A program made the position numbers and the translations under genes. Shown here piece by piece: positions 17,973-27,068 of a stretch of DNA of 64,000 bases. Below the pieces are notes generated by a model. It was not told where the DNA came from and searched no databases. It worked only from the letters and a program-made list of their open reading frames with translations. This stretch comes from Trichlorobacter ammonificans. Lineage in GTDB: Bacteria > Desulfobacterota > Desulfuromonadia > Geobacterales > Pseudopelobacteraceae. The DNA is taken from assembly GCF_933509905.1 (NCBI RefSeq), contig NZ_OW150024.1, positions 1,600,001-1,664,000 on the forward strand, in the 5' to 3' direction. The number at the start of each line of letters is the position of its first letter. The stretch's first letter is position 1.

Positions 17973-19145
17973 TTAGAGCCTGAACATCCGGCTGAATATG
18001 GTACCCATAGCAGAAGGTGACGTTTCCGCAACGGGAAAACCGCTGAGCTGTCCACCGCTGGCCGCGTGACGCTCCCCGCCGTACATGTTCCGGATAAGCT
18101 CCCCGGTCTTCTCCTGGTGTGACCGCACGGTGTTTTCCAGCTCGGCGATCCGCGTGGTCATTTCCTCGACCAGCCGCCGGCTGGTCTGCTCCGATTCCTT
18201 GCCTACGGCATCAAGCCGCCGGTGAATTTCACCGATCATGGCCGTGAACAACTGCTCGTTGCGGGGCGACAACGTGCTGGGCTCTCCGGCCGCTTCCTTC
18301 ATGATGTGGCCGTCCATCGACTCGCTCCCCCAGAAGTGGTACTCGAAATCCAGGTCGCCGATGATGTCCTGGACCAGGGGGGTGTCGATGACCGTCTTCT
18401 CCTCCACGTAGGCAGCCAGCAGGATGAAATCGCAGATGATGTTGATCAGGCGGGGGACCCCCCTGCTGTAGGTGTAGATGATGTTGATGGTCTCCTGGGA
18501 AAACCGGACCGCATCGCGGTCTCCGGCCCGCTCCAGGCGATGCAGGATGTACTGCTCGGTCTCGTTGGGGCTCAGCGGCTGGATATGGCAGTTGATGCTG
18601 ATCCGCTGGCGGAGCTGAATCAGGGAGGAGGAGGCCAGGGTTTTGCGCAGCTCCGGCTGCCCCACCAGGATGATCTGCAGCAGCTTGGCGTTGTCCGTCT
18701 CCAGGTTGGACAACATCCTGATCTCTTCCAGCAGCTCATGATCCAGGTTCTGGGCCTCGTCGATGATCAGCACCGCCTGGTTTCCCTTGACGAACTGCTC
18801 GATCAGGAAGGCGTTCAGCTCGCGCAGCATGGTGATCTTGTCCTTGTTCTGCACCGGCAGCCCGAAGTCGTCGTTGATCATGGCCAGCAACTGGTCGGAA
18901 TCGAGACGGGTATTGAAGACCTTGGACAGAATCACGTTGTCCAGGTTCTTCTTGATCAGGTTCCTGATGATGGTGGTCTTGCCGGATCCCACCTCGCCGG
19001 TAAGCAGGATGAACCCCGCCCGCTCCCTGATGCCGTAATCCAGGTAGGAGAGCGCCCGCTTATGCGAACTGCTCATGTAGAGAAAGTCCGGGTTCGGCAG
19101 CAGGTCGAACGGTTTCTGCTTCAGATTGAAAAAGGCTTCATACAT
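17973..19145 (-). CDS. XrtA-system-associated AAA ATPase (ExeA-like)
   Basis: About 390 residues. The start was set at MYEAFFNLKQKPFDLLPNPD because AAGGAG lies 8 nt before that ATG and family members begin there. Walker A is GEVGSGKT (residues 50-57), Walker B AVLIIDEAQNLD near 124-135, and sensor-like RQRISINCHIQPLS follows, all as in ExeA/GspA-type ATPases. The C-terminal 100 residues form a coiled-coil-rich tail. No membrane segment is evident. In this gene family the ATPase is always next to the barrel and autokinase genes; it may energise assembly of the export complex. Confidence 0.92.
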   Translation of the reverse strand: MYEAFFNLKQKPFDLLPNPDFLYMSSSHKRALSYLDYGIRERAGFILLTGEVGSGKTTIIRNLIKKNLDNVILSKVFNTRLDSDQLLAMINDDFGLPVQNKDKITMLRELNAFLIEQFVKGNQAVLIIDEAQNLDHELLEEIRMLSNLETDNAKLLQIILVGQPELRKTLASSSLIQLRQRISINCHIQPLSPNETEQYILHRLERAGDRDAVRFSQETINIIYTYSRGVPRLINIICDFILLAAYVEEKTVIDTPLVQDIIGDLDFEYHFWGSESMDGHIMKEAAGEPSTLSPRNEQLFTAMIGEIHRRLDAVGKESEQTSRRLVEEMTTRIAELENTVRSHQEKTGELIRNMYGGERHAASGGQLSGFPVAETSPSAMGTIFSRMFRL

Positions 19146-19223
19146 ACCCTGTCTCCTTGCCGGGCTGTTGCACACTGCCGGCACTCATGCCTCTTCCTGT
19201 GCGCAGGCCCTGCCGGACGCTGC

Positions 19224-20030
19224 TCAGGCGCTGGCTTCGCGAACGTAGCGGTAGCGGTCGACCGGCATTTCCGTGGCCGCCTCGTTGTAGACGACCCCCA
19301 GCATGGTGCTCCCTTTCAGGCACTCCATCGTCTCTTCGAGATTGTGCAGGGTCACCAGACCTTCCTTGGCCACCAGGATGATGCCGTCCACGATGGTGCT
19401 TAAGGAACGGGTTTCCGCAAAGGGAAGCACCGGAGGGGTATCGATGATGATGTAGCGGTCGTTGTAGCGGTTCTTCATCTCCAGGAAGAAATCCCTGATC
19501 CGCTGCGAGGTGAACATCTCCACCGGATTGGGCATGGAGCGACCGGCGGAGAGAAAGGAAAGCTTGCCGATGCCGGTATGGACCAGCGCATCCTTCACAT
19601 CCACGTTGTCCAGCAGGCAGTCGGCCAGCCCTACCCTGTTTTCAACCCCCAGGTAGGTATGCAGGTTCGGCTTTCTGATGTCCGCATCCACCAGCAGTAC
19701 GGTGTGATCGAACTCCTGGGCCAGGCTTAAGGCCAGGTTGGCGGCGGTAATGCTTTTGCCTTCGTTGCTGACGGAGCTGGTCACCATCAGCATGTTCAGG
19801 AACGCCTCGGTCTTGGTCAGGTGCACGATCACCGATTTCAGCTTGCGGTATTCCTCCGCCGCCTGGGTGTGGGGGTCATTGGCCGTCACCAGCAACTGGT
19901 TCGTCAGCTCCAGCCTGCTCTCCGGCAGGGGCGGCACATGCACCCGGGGAGCCCGGGGGGCCGAAACGTCAGAGGTCACCTCGACACGCAGCCGTGCGGC
20001 TTTTTCCAATGCTTCCTCTATTCTGCTCAT
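19224..20030 (-). CDS. XrtA-associated tyrosine autokinase (BY-kinase)
   Basis: A 268-residue BY-kinase catalytic subunit. The Walker A' motif is TSSVSNEGKS (residues 84-93), Walker A'' VLLVDADIRKP (111-121) and Walker B IIIDTPPVLP. Unlike classic Wzc there are no membrane segments: the transmembrane partner is the separate chain-length protein encoded just upstream (gap 45 bp). The C-terminal tail has only two tyrosines (RYRYV), a small phosphorylation cluster. Autophosphorylation of this tail in the partner complex normally controls chain length and export. AAAGGAT precedes the ATG. Confidence 0.93.
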   Translation of the reverse strand: MSRIEEALEKAARLRVEVTSDVSAPRAPRVHVPPLPESRLELTNQLLVTANDPHTQAAEEYRKLKSVIVHLTKTEAFLNMLMVTSSVSNEGKSITAANLALSLAQEFDHTVLLVDADIRKPNLHTYLGVENRVGLADCLLDNVDVKDALVHTGIGKLSFLSAGRSMPNPVEMFTSQRIRDFFLEMKNRYNDRYIIIDTPPVLPFAETRSLSTIVDGIILVAKEGLVTLHNLEETMECLKGSTMLGVVYNEAATEMPVDRYRYVREASA

Positions 20031-20075
20031 ATCCGTATCCTTTCAGAATTGATGCGGGCAAACGGCCCTAATTCC

Positions 20076-21584
20076 CTATTTGAAGGTATCGCCGGTCAGT
20101 TGGACCAGGCGCTGTCTGATCACGGACGGACTGAAAATGTCCACGGAAAGATACCGGATCAGTTCAATCGGAACGGTTGCCACAATCACCAGGAAACAGG
20201 CCCCTGCCACGGCATAGAACCACTTGTCCCGCCTGCGGATTGCCGCTATGGCCGCCGGGTCCGGAATGCTGGGCACCACCGCCAGAATCCTGATACCGAG
20301 GGATTTCAGGGAGCGGACCGTGCGGACCGACTTGTCGTGATGATCCAGCAGCACCAGGAAGGCAAAACTGGCCAGCAGCCCGCCGACGATGCCGAAGAGG
20401 ATGATCTTTACCCGTTGCGGGCTGACCGGCTTGGTGGGCAGAATGGCCGGGTCCACCACCCGGAAGGTGGTGGTCTTGTCCTGTACCTCCATCTGCTTGG
20501 AGACTTCGGACTGACCGTAACGGGCAACCAGTTGCTCGTACAGGTTGCGCTGGCTGTTCCGCTCCCGCTCCAGCTCCTCCAGCCCGGCCCTGGCCGCCGG
20601 CACGCTGCGCAGCAGATACTGGCGGGAGGCGATGAAACGGCGCTGGTTGTTCTCGGCCTCACGCAGGCTGTTCAGCTCAATGCCAATCTTGTCGGCTTCG
20701 GGGGAGGTAACGGCCGCCCGCAGGGCAGGGGCTGCTCCCGAGCGCTGCTGCTCCCTGATGGCCGCCATTTCGTTGCGGACCTCCACGATCTCGGGATGCT
20801 GGTCCGTGTAGGTCAGGCTCAGCTCCTGCTGCTTTTTCTGCAACTGGGCCAGCTTGGCATCCAGGGGATCATGGCGCAGGGCCTGCTGCTGCATCTGTTC
20901 AAGCTGACGCCGTTTGACGGAAATCTCGTCCAGTCGCTGCTGGCCGTCGTTGATCTCGGCCGCCGTCATCGCCTCGCTCTGGCCCAGCAGGCCGCTGTTC
21001 TGGCGCCGGTAGCTGTTCAGTTTCGCCTCCGACTCCTCCAGCTTGGCCTTGATATCGGCGATCTGCTCAGCCAGGAACTTGGTGGCGCCGTAGGATTCTT
21101 CCCGCTTGGAGGTGATATTTTCCTCGATGTAGCGACGAACCAGGGTATTGACGAAATCCCGGGCGATACGGGGGTCCTTGTCCGTGTAGGAGATGATGAA
21201 GAGCCCCTCCCGGTCCTTCAGCTTGATGTCGGTGCGGGCCTGGACCTCGCGGACCAATTTTTCCAGTTGGGCGCTGTTCTGCTTGTTCACGTTCATGTCC
21301 AGATCGTCAAATACCTTGAGCAGCAGGGCGCGGCTGCGGATGGCGTAGGCCAGCACCCGCACCTTGTCCTCGAAGGAAGGGGTGATGGCGATCCCCCTGA
21401 CCAGTTCGCTGATCACGCTCTTCTCGATGAAGACCGTGCTTCTGGCCTCGAACCGCTCCGGCAGCAGATAGCTGGTAACGGTGACCGTCGCCATGATGGC
21501 CAGGGCCAGGGTCACGAACAGGTAGCGTTTCTTGACGATCAACTGCAGATACTTTTTGTAGTCGAAATCCGATGCGTGGTTCAT
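20076..21584 (-). CDS. XrtA-system polysaccharide chain-length determinant (Wzz-like)
   Basis: The 502-residue protein has the Wzz layout: a first membrane segment (residues about 22-40, YLFVTLALAIMATVTVTSYL), a long periplasmic part with extended coiled coil (about 150-330; many E, K, Q, R), and a second membrane segment near 415-435 (LFGIVGGLLASFAFLVLLD). A third hydrophobic stretch (FYAVAGACFLVIVATVPI) near 465 is a feature of the exosortase-linked subgroup. It should set polymer length together with the autokinase encoded next. GAGGGG precedes the ATG. Confidence 0.92.
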   Translation of the reverse strand: MNHASDFDYKKYLQLIVKKRYLFVTLALAIMATVTVTSYLLPERFEARSTVFIEKSVISELVRGIAITPSFEDKVRVLAYAIRSRALLLKVFDDLDMNVNKQNSAQLEKLVREVQARTDIKLKDREGLFIISYTDKDPRIARDFVNTLVRRYIEENITSKREESYGATKFLAEQIADIKAKLEESEAKLNSYRRQNSGLLGQSEAMTAAEINDGQQRLDEISVKRRQLEQMQQQALRHDPLDAKLAQLQKKQQELSLTYTDQHPEIVEVRNEMAAIREQQRSGAAPALRAAVTSPEADKIGIELNSLREAENNQRRFIASRQYLLRSVPAARAGLEELERERNSQRNLYEQLVARYGQSEVSKQMEVQDKTTTFRVVDPAILPTKPVSPQRVKIILFGIVGGLLASFAFLVLLDHHDKSVRTVRSLKSLGIRILAVVPSIPDPAAIAAIRRRDKWFYAVAGACFLVIVATVPIELIRYLSVDIFSPSVIRQRLVQLTGDTFK

Positions 21585-21626
21585 GGGACACCCCTCGACA
21601 GACTGTCTGTAGTAAATTAGCGACGG

Positions 21627-22430
21627 CTAGAACATCCCTTCCTTGACGATGACGTAATCATTGGGCTTGAGCTTCAGATTCTGACTCAGGTCGCCGTCGT
21701 TCAGCAGGTCCTTCGCCCTGACTGCCAGCATTACTTCCTTATCGCCATCCCTGCGCAGCACCGTGGTCTCATTCTGCTTGGCGAACTTGCTGAACCCGCC
21801 GGCCTCGAGCACCGCTTCCATCACGGTCATGCCGTCCCGGAATTCGATGTACTTGGGATTGTTGACGGCGCCCAGCACGTAGATGCTCTTGTCCGCCAAC
21901 AGCGGGATATAGATGGCATCGTTCGATTCGATGGCAATATCCTCGGCAGTGTCCCCGCCGATGAAGAGCCGGTGGAAGTCGGACTTGATCTTCTTTCCCT
22001 TGCGCAGCACGTAGGCTCGCCGGAGGTCGGCGGTCTTGACGTCGCCGATGTTGCAGAGCAGTTGCAGCAGCGTGGTTCTGCGGTTCAAGTCGTAGGCCGC
22101 CGACTTGACCCCGCCGCCGAAGATGTAGACCTTGCTGTTGGTGATCTCACGCACCGTCACGGTGACGTTGGGATTCTTCACCAGCTGTTTCAGGCTTTCT
22201 CCGACCGTTTTCTGGAGGCCGGGCGGTGTGTAGCCGCTGGCCCGCACATCTCCCAGCCCCGGAATGGTAATTTTGCCGTCGGGACGCACCTTGACCGTCA
22301 CATTCAACTCCTTGACCCCCCAGACGAAGACATCCAGGACATCCCCTTCCCCGATGACGTAGTCGTCGGCACGGGAAACGGCGGGAAGCGCAAGGCACCA
22401 GACAAGCACAATCGTCACCCAGTGTTTCAT
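21627..22430 (-). CDS. XrtA-system polysaccharide export protein (Wza-like, SLBB)
   Basis: The start at 22430 gives 267 residues with a signal peptide (KHWVTIVLVWCLALPAVSRA); AAAGGAG lies 7 nt upstream. YVIGEGDVLDVFVWG opens the poly-export (PES) domain, with VRPDGKITIPGLGDVRA as its core, and two SLBB-type domains follow (VYIFGGGVKSA; IYVLGAVNNPKYIEFRDGMTVMEAV). There is no obvious lipobox, in line with the short exosortase-type export proteins. It should form the outer-membrane exit with the Wzz-like protein encoded next. Confidence 0.92.
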   Translation of the reverse strand: MKHWVTIVLVWCLALPAVSRADDYVIGEGDVLDVFVWGVKELNVTVKVRPDGKITIPGLGDVRASGYTPPGLQKTVGESLKQLVKNPNVTVTVREITNSKVYIFGGGVKSAAYDLNRRTTLLQLLCNIGDVKTADLRRAYVLRKGKKIKSDFHRLFIGGDTAEDIAIESNDAIYIPLLADKSIYVLGAVNNPKYIEFRDGMTVMEAVLEAGGFSKFAKQNETTVLRRDGDKEVMLAVRAKDLLNDGDLSQNLKLKPNDYVIVKEGMF

Positions 22431-22479
22431 CGTATTCTCCTTTGCTGTGTCAGTTGTCCGCACGGTGCCCGGCACAGGC

Positions 22480-23847
22480 CTACCGTGCTCCTTTCCTGAA
22501 GAGGACGACCCTGATCGTTTCAAGAATGATCATCAGATCCAGGCTCAGGGTCAGGTTCTTGATGTAGTAGAGGTCGTAGCGCAGCTTCTCCAGCGCATCC
22601 TCCACCGACGCGCCGTAGGGGTAGCGGACCTGGGCCCAGCCGGTAACGCCCGGTTTGACGAAGTGCCGTTCCGAGTAATAGGGAATCGACTCCTTGAGTT
22701 TGTTGACGAATTCGGGGCGCTCGGGACGCGGCCCCACCATGCTCATGTCCCCGCGCAGGATATTGAAGAACTGGGGCAGCTCATCGATGCGGGACTTGCG
22801 GAAGAAGGCTCCCACCCGGGTTACCCGGCTGTCGTTCTGCTGCGCCCAGACTGCACCGGTGGCGCTTTCCGCATCGCTGCGCATGGTCCTGAACTTGTAG
22901 AGCCAGAACGGCTTCTCCTTCTCCCCCACCCGCTCCTGGCGATAGAAGACCGGGCCGGGTGAATCCAACCTGATGGCCAGGGCGATCAGGGGGAAGAAGG
23001 GGGCGGTGAGCAGGATGCCGGTGACGGCGCAGCAGATGTCCATGCCCCGTTTCAGCACTTTGCGCAGGCAACCGACCTTGAAGCCGTCCGAAAAAATGAT
23101 CCAGCTGGGATTCATCCCCTCCAGGAAGAGCTTGCCGGTCACCTGCTCGTAGAAGGTGGGCGCGTCGATCACCTCGACGCCATCAAGTTTGCAGGCCATC
23201 ACATCCCGGATCGGAAACACCCCCCGCCGCTCGGAGAGGGAAACCACGATCTTGTCCGCCTGCTGCCGCTTGACGGTTTCGTACAGGCTGCCGGTGTTCT
23301 CGATAATGATGGACGGCGGCACGTGGGTAGCCTCGTTGGCGCACTGAACGTAGCCGGACAGCACGTAGTTCTCGTCCGATGCCGGGATGATCGCCCCCAT
23401 CCGTCCCGCCAGGGGACCGACTCCGAGAATCAGCACCCGGCGCGCAAAGCCGCGGCACTTGACATAGAGGCGATAGGCCACGTGACAGAGGAACTGGAGA
23501 ATGCCGAAGGCAATGACCGCCGATACCAGCAGGTTGTTGCCGTGGGGGTCGTCCGGATAGGCATGGGAAAGGAAGGAGAAGACCAGACAGGCCACCCCCA
23601 GGGAAAAGACGATCTTGAAGGCGATTTCGCTGGTGACCAGCTGGTGATGGTTGGCATAAATCTCGGCCAGGAAGGAGAGAAACACCAGAATGGCCACAAA
23701 GAGAGCGATCCGGTAGAGGCCGACCCCCATGAAGTCGGCAACGGTGGGAACTGCCGAGCGATGAATGGCCAGGGCGGCCAGAATGGCCAGCATGGCGGCC
23801 AGAATGTCGCCGGTTACCAGCAGCAGAATTCTCTTGTGCAGTTCCAT
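22480..23847 (-). CDS. XrtA-system undecaprenyl-phosphate sugar-1-phosphate transferase
   Basis: A 455-residue polyprenyl-glycosyl-phosphotransferase. The N-terminal 120 residues contain four predicted membrane helices, a Rossmann-like central part follows ([13 protein letters not shown]), and the C-terminal 190 residues are the bacterial sugar transferase domain: [68 protein letters not shown] and [10 protein letters not shown]. It attaches the first sugar phosphate of the repeat to undecaprenyl phosphate and so starts EPS synthesis. AAGGAGG precedes the ATG. Confidence 0.94.
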   Translation of the reverse strand: MELHKRILLLVTGDILAAMLAILAALAIHRSAVPTVADFMGVGLYRIALFVAILVFLSFLAEIYANHHQLVTSEIAFKIVFSLGVACLVFSFLSHAYPDDPHGNNLLVSAVIAFGILQFLCHVAYRLYVKCRGFARRVLILGVGPLAGRMGAIIPASDENYVLSGYVQCANEATHVPPSIIIENTGSLYETVKRQQADKIVVSLSERRGVFPIRDVMACKLDGVEVIDAPTFYEQVTGKLFLEGMNPSWIIFSDGFKVGCLRKVLKRGMDICCAVTGILLTAPFFPLIALAIRLDSPGPVFYRQERVGEKEKPFWLYKFRTMRSDAESATGAVWAQQNDSRVTRVGAFFRKSRIDELPQFFNILRGDMSMVGPRPERPEFVNKLKESIPYYSERHFVKPGVTGWAQVRYPYGASVEDALEKLRYDLYYIKNLTLSLDLMIILETIRVVLFRKGAR

Positions 23848-23883
23848 GGGAGCCTCCTTGGTGCCGCTCCGGTCGCAGAGACG

Positions 23884-26532
23884 TCAGTTGAGCTTCGCCA
23901 GCAGGCGTCTGGCCTGCGCCGCTTCATCGAATTCCGGTGAGCGCAACGCCGCCTGCAGACGCTCCACAGCCTGTTTTTGCTCACCGCGCGCCGCATGGAC
24001 CAGCGCAAGATGGTACTGGATGGTGGGATTTCCGGCGAGACGGGCCTCGGCCTTGCGCAACTGCGTCAGTGCCTCATCCAGCCGCCCGTTTTTCAAAAGG
24101 GCATAGCCCAGGGTGTCCAGCACTTCCGGACTGTCGCCGGCAATGGCGCTGGCCCGTTCCGCCAGCCGCAGCGCCTCGTCCCTGCCGCAGAAGCCGTCGG
24201 CGCACAACTGCGCCAGGTTATTGAGGGCAGGGAGATAGGAACCGGCGAGGGACAGGGCCGCACGGTACTGCTTCACGGCTTCCTTCTTTTCTCCGCGCGC
24301 GTCCAGGATGCCGGCCAAAGCTGCATAGGCGGGGGCGTACTGGGGAAAGGTGCGGACCACCGTGTTGCAGGTGGCCAGGGCCTGATCATGGTTGCCCGCC
24401 TTGGCCTGCAGTCCGGCCAGGGCCAGCGCCGGCTGGGGATTGCGGCGATCCCGGTCCATGGCCTTCTTCAACTCCGCCATGGCCGGATCGAAGTTACTCT
24501 GATCGGCGTAGAGAGAAGCGAGCAACAGATAGCCGAAGGAAGCGGCCGGCTTGGCTTCGATGGCCCGCTGTGCCGCCTTGATCGCTTCGGCCCGGTTGTT
24601 CCGGGAGCGGTGGGCGGCAACCAGCAGCGGAATGCCCGCCTCGGGAGAGATGGTTTCGATGGCGTCGAAACTCTTCAATGCCTCCGCATACTGACCGTTT
24701 TTCAGGTACAGGCGCCCCTGTTCCTCGAGGATGATCGTGGAGCGGGGCAGAACGCCCAGTGCCTCGGCATAGACCGCCTGAGCTTCCTGCAGGCGCCCTC
24801 CCCGCTCATGATGATGGGCCAGCGCCACATAGGCCGCCGGTTCGCGCGATTCCTTGGCCTTCAGCAGGAGGGCGCGGGCCTCGTCGTGACGCGTGCGGTC
24901 GTCCAGGAGCGCGGCCATGCGCAGCAGGGCCTGCAGGTTTGCCGGCTGTTTCCGCAACACCGCTCCGTACTCCGCCAGTGCCTTGTCGGCATCGCCGGTT
25001 ACCGTGTAGTGATCGGCAAGCAAGAAATAGGGATCAATACTGTTCGTATCCTTCTCCTTTGCTTTCTGAAGCTGGCGGATCGCTTCGGCGTTCCTGTGTT
25101 CGGAAAACAGGATCCGGGCCATGCCGGCGTGGAGCGCGGCATCCGTTACCTGATCGCTCAGCCCCTCGCCAAGGGTACTCAGGGCCTTGGCATGGTTGTT
25201 CCGGTACAGGTGGAACGCCGAGAGGATAAGACGGGCGTGAACCGCGTCCGGCGCCGTCTTCACGGCAGTGGCGAGATCGGCCTCAACGGCCCCCACCTTC
25301 CCCTGGCTCAGGTGGATCATCCCCTTTTTCAGATAGGTATCGATCAGCCCCGGATTCAGGGCGATGGAACGGTCAAGGGCCCGCAGTCCCTCAACATACA
25401 TCCCCTTTGCCATGTAGGCGCTTCCCAACAGATTGTGGGCCAGGGCATTGCCCGGATCGGCCTCCACCAGACGGCTCACTTCGGCAACGGCATCGTCGAT
25501 CCGTTTCTGCCGGAGCAGGATGACGCCGGTCATCATCCGTGCCTGATGAAAATCCGGCTGCCGGTCGAGGATCAGCCGGAACTGGTTCAGTGCTGTTTCC
25601 AGGTCACCGGTGCCGAACAAACTGAGTCCCAGGTAATAGTAGCCGGCTATGGTCGGCTGCAGCCGATTGGCGCTCTGCAGCACCGCAATCGCCTCCGGAT
25701 ACCGCTTTGCGGCAAAGAGCACGAACCCCTTCAGGCGGTATCCCTCGGCATGTTTCGGAAACCGGGAGACCAACGTATCGGCGGTCCGGGCTGCCTGTGC
25801 CGTTTCCCCCAGTTCGAGGTCCAGCAGGCCGGCCCGGTACAGGGCCTGGTAGTCGTCGTGGTTGCCATCCACCAGCCGCTGATAGATCGCGCGGGCGGAC
25901 CGCTTTCTGCCCAGGGCCAGCTCGGCCTCCGCATACAGATTGTTGGCCTTCACGTGCAGCGGGGTCTTGGCGATGATGCCCCCCAGTAACGTCCGGGCTT
26001 CTTCCGCCCGTTCCTGCCGCAGGTACAAAGACGCCAGCGCCAGGATGGCGGACTGCTTGCCCGGTTCGATCCGGCAGGCCTGAAGCAGGCTGCTCTCCGC
26101 CTCACGGAGTTCCCCCCTCATGGCATGGGCCTTGCCGATCACCTCACGGGCGTCGGCCGAATCGGGCTTGCCGGCCAGGTATTCTTCGGCCTGAAGGATG
26201 GCCTGGTCCGGCTTCTTCAGGTGAACGTATACCCCCGCCAGATCCAGGGCGATGGCGGCGCGGTCGGGATTCTGGTGCCGTACTTTGAGGTATTCGCGCT
26301 CAGCAAGCTCGAACTTGCCTTCGGCAACGTAGGCGTGCGCCAACTGGTAGCGGACCTCGCTATTGTTCTGTTCCTTGTCCAGCGCACTGCGCAGCAGGAC
26401 AATGGCGCTTCCCGACTTTCCCTCACGCAGGGCCTGCATCCCCTCCGCGAGCAGCTCTTCACCGGTTTTGCCGGTGCATCCCCAGATGACGGCGACCAGC
26501 GCCAGCAGCAGTACTTGGTGTTGTATCTTCAC
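23884..26532 (-). CDS. prsT: XrtA/PEP-CTERM-system TPR lipoprotein PrsT
   Basis: About 882 residues of tandem tetratricopeptide repeats (some 20 units with the usual A-x-Y and G/A-x2-Y spacing) behind a short signal ending in IWGC; Cys19 is the probable lipidation site, although Trp at -2 is unusual. A GTG at 26532 is chosen as start because AAGGGGG lies 6 nt upstream and the signal peptide then begins at once; an ATG further upstream would add about 25 residues with no signal character. Length, order and position as first gene of the EPS operon fit the PrsT family. It probably scaffolds the export machinery in the periplasm. A promoter-like element lies about 90 bp upstream. Confidence 0.9.
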   Translation of the reverse strand: MKIQHQVLLLALVAVIWGCTGKTGEELLAEGMQALREGKSGSAIVLLRSALDKEQNNSEVRYQLAHAYVAEGKFELAEREYLKVRHQNPDRAAIALDLAGVYVHLKKPDQAILQAEEYLAGKPDSADAREVIGKAHAMRGELREAESSLLQACRIEPGKQSAILALASLYLRQERAEEARTLLGGIIAKTPLHVKANNLYAEAELALGRKRSARAIYQRLVDGNHDDYQALYRAGLLDLELGETAQAARTADTLVSRFPKHAEGYRLKGFVLFAAKRYPEAIAVLQSANRLQPTIAGYYYLGLSLFGTGDLETALNQFRLILDRQPDFHQARMMTGVILLRQKRIDDAVAEVSRLVEADPGNALAHNLLGSAYMAKGMYVEGLRALDRSIALNPGLIDTYLKKGMIHLSQGKVGAVEADLATAVKTAPDAVHARLILSAFHLYRNNHAKALSTLGEGLSDQVTDAALHAGMARILFSEHRNAEAIRQLQKAKEKDTNSIDPYFLLADHYTVTGDADKALAEYGAVLRKQPANLQALLRMAALLDDRTRHDEARALLLKAKESREPAAYVALAHHHERGGRLQEAQAVYAEALGVLPRSTIILEEQGRLYLKNGQYAEALKSFDAIETISPEAGIPLLVAAHRSRNNRAEAIKAAQRAIEAKPAASFGYLLLASLYADQSNFDPAMAELKKAMDRDRRNPQPALALAGLQAKAGNHDQALATCNTVVRTFPQYAPAYAALAGILDARGEKKEAVKQYRAALSLAGSYLPALNNLAQLCADGFCGRDEALRLAERASAIAGDSPEVLDTLGYALLKNGRLDEALTQLRKAEARLAGNPTIQYHLALVHAARGEQKQAVERLQAALRSPEFDEAAQARRLLAKLN

Positions 26533-26603
26533 GAAAGCCCCCTTCAGGTACGACCAGCCGACAGCCTGTGAACACAAACGGCGATGTCCATGGGACACCG
26601 CTA

Positions 26604-26623
26604 GCAATCCACAGAGCGTGCCA
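26604..26623 (-). promoter_or_regulatory. promoter-like element TGGCACGCTCTGTGGA before the EPS operon
   Basis: Read on the minus strand the site is TGGCACGCTCTGTGGATTGC. The left half is an exact -24 element of sigma-54 promoters. The -12 half is TGG rather than TGC at the correct spacing, and a TTGC occurs 5 nt too far on. The same non-canonical pattern (TGGCAYGNTCYRTGRW) occurs at 38041 and 46941. Predicted initiation gives a leader of about 66 nt before the PrsT start. Confidence 0.5.
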
Positions 26624-26939
26624 TTCTCAAAACCGCAGGCATCACCAATATAATCAGGCCATTACAGAAGGTTCACAAAGTGGTGCCGGTGTTAAGCTCT
26701 GGCATGGCGCCGGGGATGAGGCTCCCGGGAAGACAGGAAAGACCGTTATTGGCGGGAGGTGTAGAGAATGTGACCGGTGTTAATTGTGTTGCCTGGCGTG
26801 CCGCCGGCGGTTCCGAAAACAGCGGCTGGTGAGTCCCTGTCAGCCAAAAGGAAATCCTGCTGTCGGGCGTCTTTACGCTTTGCCGGGACCAGCAGCGATC
26901 AAACCGGGGATTGTCCATGAAAATAAGAAACTTACACCG

Positions 26940-26955
26940 TGGCACGCATATTGCT
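26940..26955 (+). promoter_or_regulatory. sigma-54 (-24/-12) promoter
   Basis: The sequence TGGCACG-CATA-TTGCT is a perfect match to the consensus TGGCACG-N4-TTGCW. Initiation about 12 nt downstream of the -12 element gives a leader of about 100 nt before the diguanylate cyclase at 27069. Such a promoter needs an enhancer-binding protein; the NtrC-type regulator encoded at 36329-37756 is a candidate, unproven. Confidence 0.75.
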
Positions 26956-27068
26956 GCAGTGACTCAGCACCCCACTCGCGCCAATGCGGCACTGGCGTTG
27001 TCGTGGTTGCACCGCGGGGGTACGGTGAGAACAGAGTTGCCCGGAAACCATGACAACGGAGGTATGAC

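Larger units (their letters stand above)
26533..27068. other. divergent regulatory region between the EPS operon and the diguanylate cyclase gene
   Basis: No convincing gene is seen in these 536 bases. The region separates the leftward EPS operon from the rightward signalling genes. It holds a promoter-like element on the minus strand (26604-26623) and a near-perfect -24/-12 element on the plus strand (26940-26955). GGAGGT lies about 4 nt before the 27069 start. Base composition is a little lower in GC than the flanking genes, as expected for a control region. Confidence 0.7.

Noticed and set aside
19821-25989. Long plus-strand open frames of 599 residues (19821-21620) and 670 residues (23977-25989)
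   Set aside because: They lie exactly antisense to the Wzz-like/autokinase and PrsT genes, are Q/G/R/L-rich shadow translations with no recognisable domain, and lack ribosome sites. High GC makes such frames common.
26604-26623. Canonical TGGCAC/TTGC sigma-54 promoter before prsT
   Set aside because: A TTGC is present but five bases too far from TGGCAC; only the variant pattern shared with 38041 and 46941 is supported.
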